A DNA stretch of 64,000 bases, from assembly GCA_010015655.1 (NCBI GenBank), contig ML976670.1, positions 998,744-1,062,743 of the forward strand. The letters run 5' to 3'. Positions within the stretch are counted from its first letter, which is position 1. The number at the start of each line of letters is the position of its first letter. The position numbers were made by a program, and so were the translations under genes. The notes beneath the pieces were generated by a model that ran no database searches, was not told the origin of the DNA, and saw only the letters and a program-made list of their open reading frames with translations. Shown here in pieces: positions 62,080 through 64,000 of this stretch. The stretch comes from Bimuria novae-zelandiae CBS 107.79. Taxonomy: Eukaryota; Ascomycota; Dothideomycetes; Pleosporales; Didymosphaeriaceae.

Positions 62080-62979
62080 TAGACTATATTAGCGAGCCTA
62101 GAGTTCCCACCTACCATGCGGGGCATGTTATAGACCTCTTCTTTTATAACATCCCCTTCGCTACTATAGCTATACGATTAAATATAAACTGCGGCTTAGA
62201 CCATAACACGCTAGTTACTATAATACCTAAAAGGGGATAGGAGCCGCTTAACTAGTTCTAATATAGGGTCCCTACTACGAAGCTCCCGCTATTTGTTAAC
62301 GCTATTACTAATAAGATAAAGGACACTCTTAGCTTAAACGGGCTACGCACTTATAAGCACGTTAATAGGCGCGTTACTACCTTAGAAAAAGTCCTTACTA
62401 ATGCCCTAAAGATAGCAGGCAGGAAGAAAAGAGGGATAGGCTATTTAGCGCCCTAGTAGACAAACGCCTGTAAATAAGCTTACTAGGCACACTTAAACTC
62501 GCTAAATAGCCATACTAACTAAGGCCCTTTTAAGGAGACGCGCACTTTCCTAGTAATAGTCTATAAGATAAAGAAGGAATACTAGTAACACACTATAAAT
62601 AATATAAAAGATAACTAAGAACTATTTTAAATTATTAACTAGCATAAGCTAGAACCTACTAGAACCTAGGCACTAATAGTCTTTAGAGGCATAGAGGTAA
62701 CTAAAGATAAAGATAAGGCTAAGATGCTTTAGTAAGCACTACTCTATAGATTTACGGCAGAGGACGACCTGCCAGAACCGCCCTCCCTATAAGAGAACCC
62801 TACTATCCCTTAGGACACGTACCTATCTATTAAAGAGACGGAGCGCTGCGTGATTAGGGTCTCTAGCACCTTACTAGGCGCTAATAGTATAACTATCTAA
62901 CTACTTATAGCATGCTAGAACTATATTAGATAGTACGTCTACGACATCTATCGCGACCTACTTAAACTCGATTACTATC

Positions 62980-63204
62980 TGTCAGATTTAATAGTGTTCT
63001 GTCACTTTAAGATAATGCAATAATGAGAATTTAATAGATATAATAATTAATTAATAATGTTCGTGTTCTATCTATGTCTGGAATGCAGATGTGTGCGAGG
63101 CTCCAAATAAGTGCCGCTGCAGCGCTAGCCCTATTTAGAATAGTACAAAAGAGAGAGTGCTCCAGCCTCATATCCACAACAGATAGAGGCCATATAATCG
63201 GACA
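62980..63204 (-). repeat. 3' LTR of copia E
   Basis: 225 bp, plus-strand start TGTCAGATTTAATAG, end ATATAATCGGACA. Same LTR type as the solo LTR in pogo B. Its first ~90 bp and last ~14 bp are shared with copia #2 LTRs, while the centre differs. Confidence 0.9.
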
Positions 63205-63682
63205 CACCCCCTTAGCTTGGGCTTATCCTTAAGCTGGACCTTCGCATTATTTATCTGTCTATTATTCTAACTTAAAGGCCTCTATCCTCTGCTATAGATC
63301 CTGTAGGGCAACCTCTTAATTAGTGATCTTGTCTAATATATCTTTAAGTCCTAGCTTATTCAGAAACTTGCTCCATTTGTTTACTGGTAGGGCCTTTATA
63401 AGTCTATCTATAACTATATCCTCTAAGCGTTAATAGTCCACCTTAATTTTCCTAAGTGTGACTTCTTGTCTTAGCCAGTGATTGTAGATATCTATATAAC
63501 GGAGCTTAGTCTGCAGCTTTGCAATCTCTTTAGTAACTAAGCGAATAGTTTATTAATTATTATAGTTAATTATAATTAGGTAATTGCTTATAGCAATCTA
63601 GAGCTCCTAGAGTAATCGTGAAGTGAAGATAGCCTCCTTAGCCACTTATAAAAGCGCTAGAAGTTCGGCCTCTATTATTAAT
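62980..63682 (-). mobile_element. Ty1/copia element E, 3' part only
   Basis: The 225-bp LTR 62,980-63,204 is followed by a minus-strand polypurine tract (AAGCTAAGGGGGTG at 63,205-63,218) and RIP-degraded pol 3' sequence similar to copia #2 just inside its LTR at 36,598-37,090. The element is cut at 63,683 by another LTR. It interrupts the LINE. The right part lies beyond the window. Confidence 0.8.
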
Positions 63683-64000
63683 TGTAAGGGATAAGATGGG
63701 TAGCAAGTAGGAATGAGAGACTGAGTTGATTGTAACAGGCTAAACGGAGAAACTGCTTAAGTAGCAGAATCGTGATCAGCAACTAGTCTACATCAGGTTT
63801 GTATCATGTGATACCGTACTCCACTCTAACACACCTCCCACAGCACAAAGTTAGCGGAGTGCTGTCAAGTAGAGTAATGCAAAATGAGTGGACAGAGGGC
63901 CTCCAGTGCACCTCCCTAGGAAGTACTCTATCATGGGACGATAGACGTAACAAGCTTATCCTCTACACCAACAACTTGTGGCGTATATCAGTCATTCCTA
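63683..64000 (-). mobile_element. LTR retrotransposon, 3' LTR and start of internal region
   Basis: LTR 63,683-63,831 (149 bp, TGTAAGGG...ACTCTAACA) is the same family as the solo LTR in the HET gene. On the minus strand the LTR begins TGTTAGAGTGG and is preceded by purine-rich GTGGGAGGTG, suggesting a polypurine tract and an element body running to the right. No TSD match (TTAAT on the left) follows the LTR at 63,832, as expected if this is one end of a longer element. The body to 64,000 is balanced GC, apparently not RIP-mutated. Confidence 0.65.

Larger units (their letters stand above)
57641..62979 (+). mobile_element. Tad-like LINE retrotransposon, RIP-degraded, truncated at right by a copia LTR
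   Basis: The plus-strand ORF1 relic ends with a zinc-knuckle reading CPNYYSLHTINNPTC (about 59,275-59,320; CCHC pattern with Cys to Tyr changes). ORF2 begins after it, with an AP-endonuclease motif CLAGGDLNAKHNMFKPR (about 60,165-60,215), which continues after pogo D as GHVIDLFFYNIPFATIAIRL then GLDHNTLVTIIPKRG (about 62,120-62,240). No reverse transcriptase is seen before the element is cut at 62,980. It is interrupted by the MITE (58,160-58,425) and pogo D. The left end is not sharply defined. Confidence 0.75.

Overview
The window looks like chromosomal DNA of a filamentous ascomycete (Pezizomycotina; Dothideomycetes/Pleosporales is my best guess, not provable here). The evidence is: short GT-AG introns of about 50-150 bp with CTRAC-like branch sites; a HET-domain gene; a fungal DUF1769 gene; homoisocitrate dehydrogenase of the fungal alpha-aminoadipate lysine route; and a strongly two-speed composition. 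Islands of balanced-GC, single-copy genes alternate with long AT-rich blocks of transposons full of TAA/TAG stops. LTR pairs within elements differ almost only by C/T and G/A transitions, the signature expected of repeat-induced point mutation (RIP).

Layout. (1) 1-16,476: a RIP-degraded Ty3/gypsy element on the minus strand, running off the left edge. It is split by a complete Ty1/copia element (3,783-9,598, TSD TCTTT) and a complete hAT element (9,704-13,071). (2) 16,477-19,480: AT-rich repeat relics I could not classify. (3) 19,526-31,860, gene island: HET pseudogene (minus) carrying a solo LTR; broken secreted intradiol dioxygenase (minus); F-box/FBXO31-like gene (plus); DUF1769 gene (plus, 3 exons); LYS12 homoisocitrate dehydrogenase (minus, 3 exons); a small secreted protein (plus) with an in-frame TGA. 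(4) 31,865-48,889: a 17-kb transposon block that appears to occupy one TA dinucleotide. Three pogo/Fot1-type elements (A, C, B) abut and share single TA dinucleotides. B is interrupted by a solo LTR (TSD ACGCG), itself interrupted by a copia element (TSD TGAGG), and by a second copia element (TSD ACTAT). (5) 49,187-55,898, gene island: three minus-strand genes of unrecognised function, two of them with in-frame stops. (6) 56,200-57,640: sparse DNA with a decayed gene relic. (7) 57,640-64,000: a RIP-degraded Tad-like LINE (plus) interrupted by a 266-bp MITE and a pogo-like element D, then cut by a copia LTR at 62,980. That copia is in turn cut by an LTR of the same family as the solo LTR in the HET gene.

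Intact genes are housekeeping-like (lysine biosynthesis, F-box adaptor, DUF1769). The HET gene, the secreted dioxygenase and the small secreted protein, all near the blocks, are broken. Four of the breaking stops are TAG where CAG (Gln) is the natural ancestor, i.e. CpA to TpA, the RIP-preferred change. This suggests RIP leakage from repeats into neighbouring single-copy genes. No tRNA, rRNA or CRISPR was seen.
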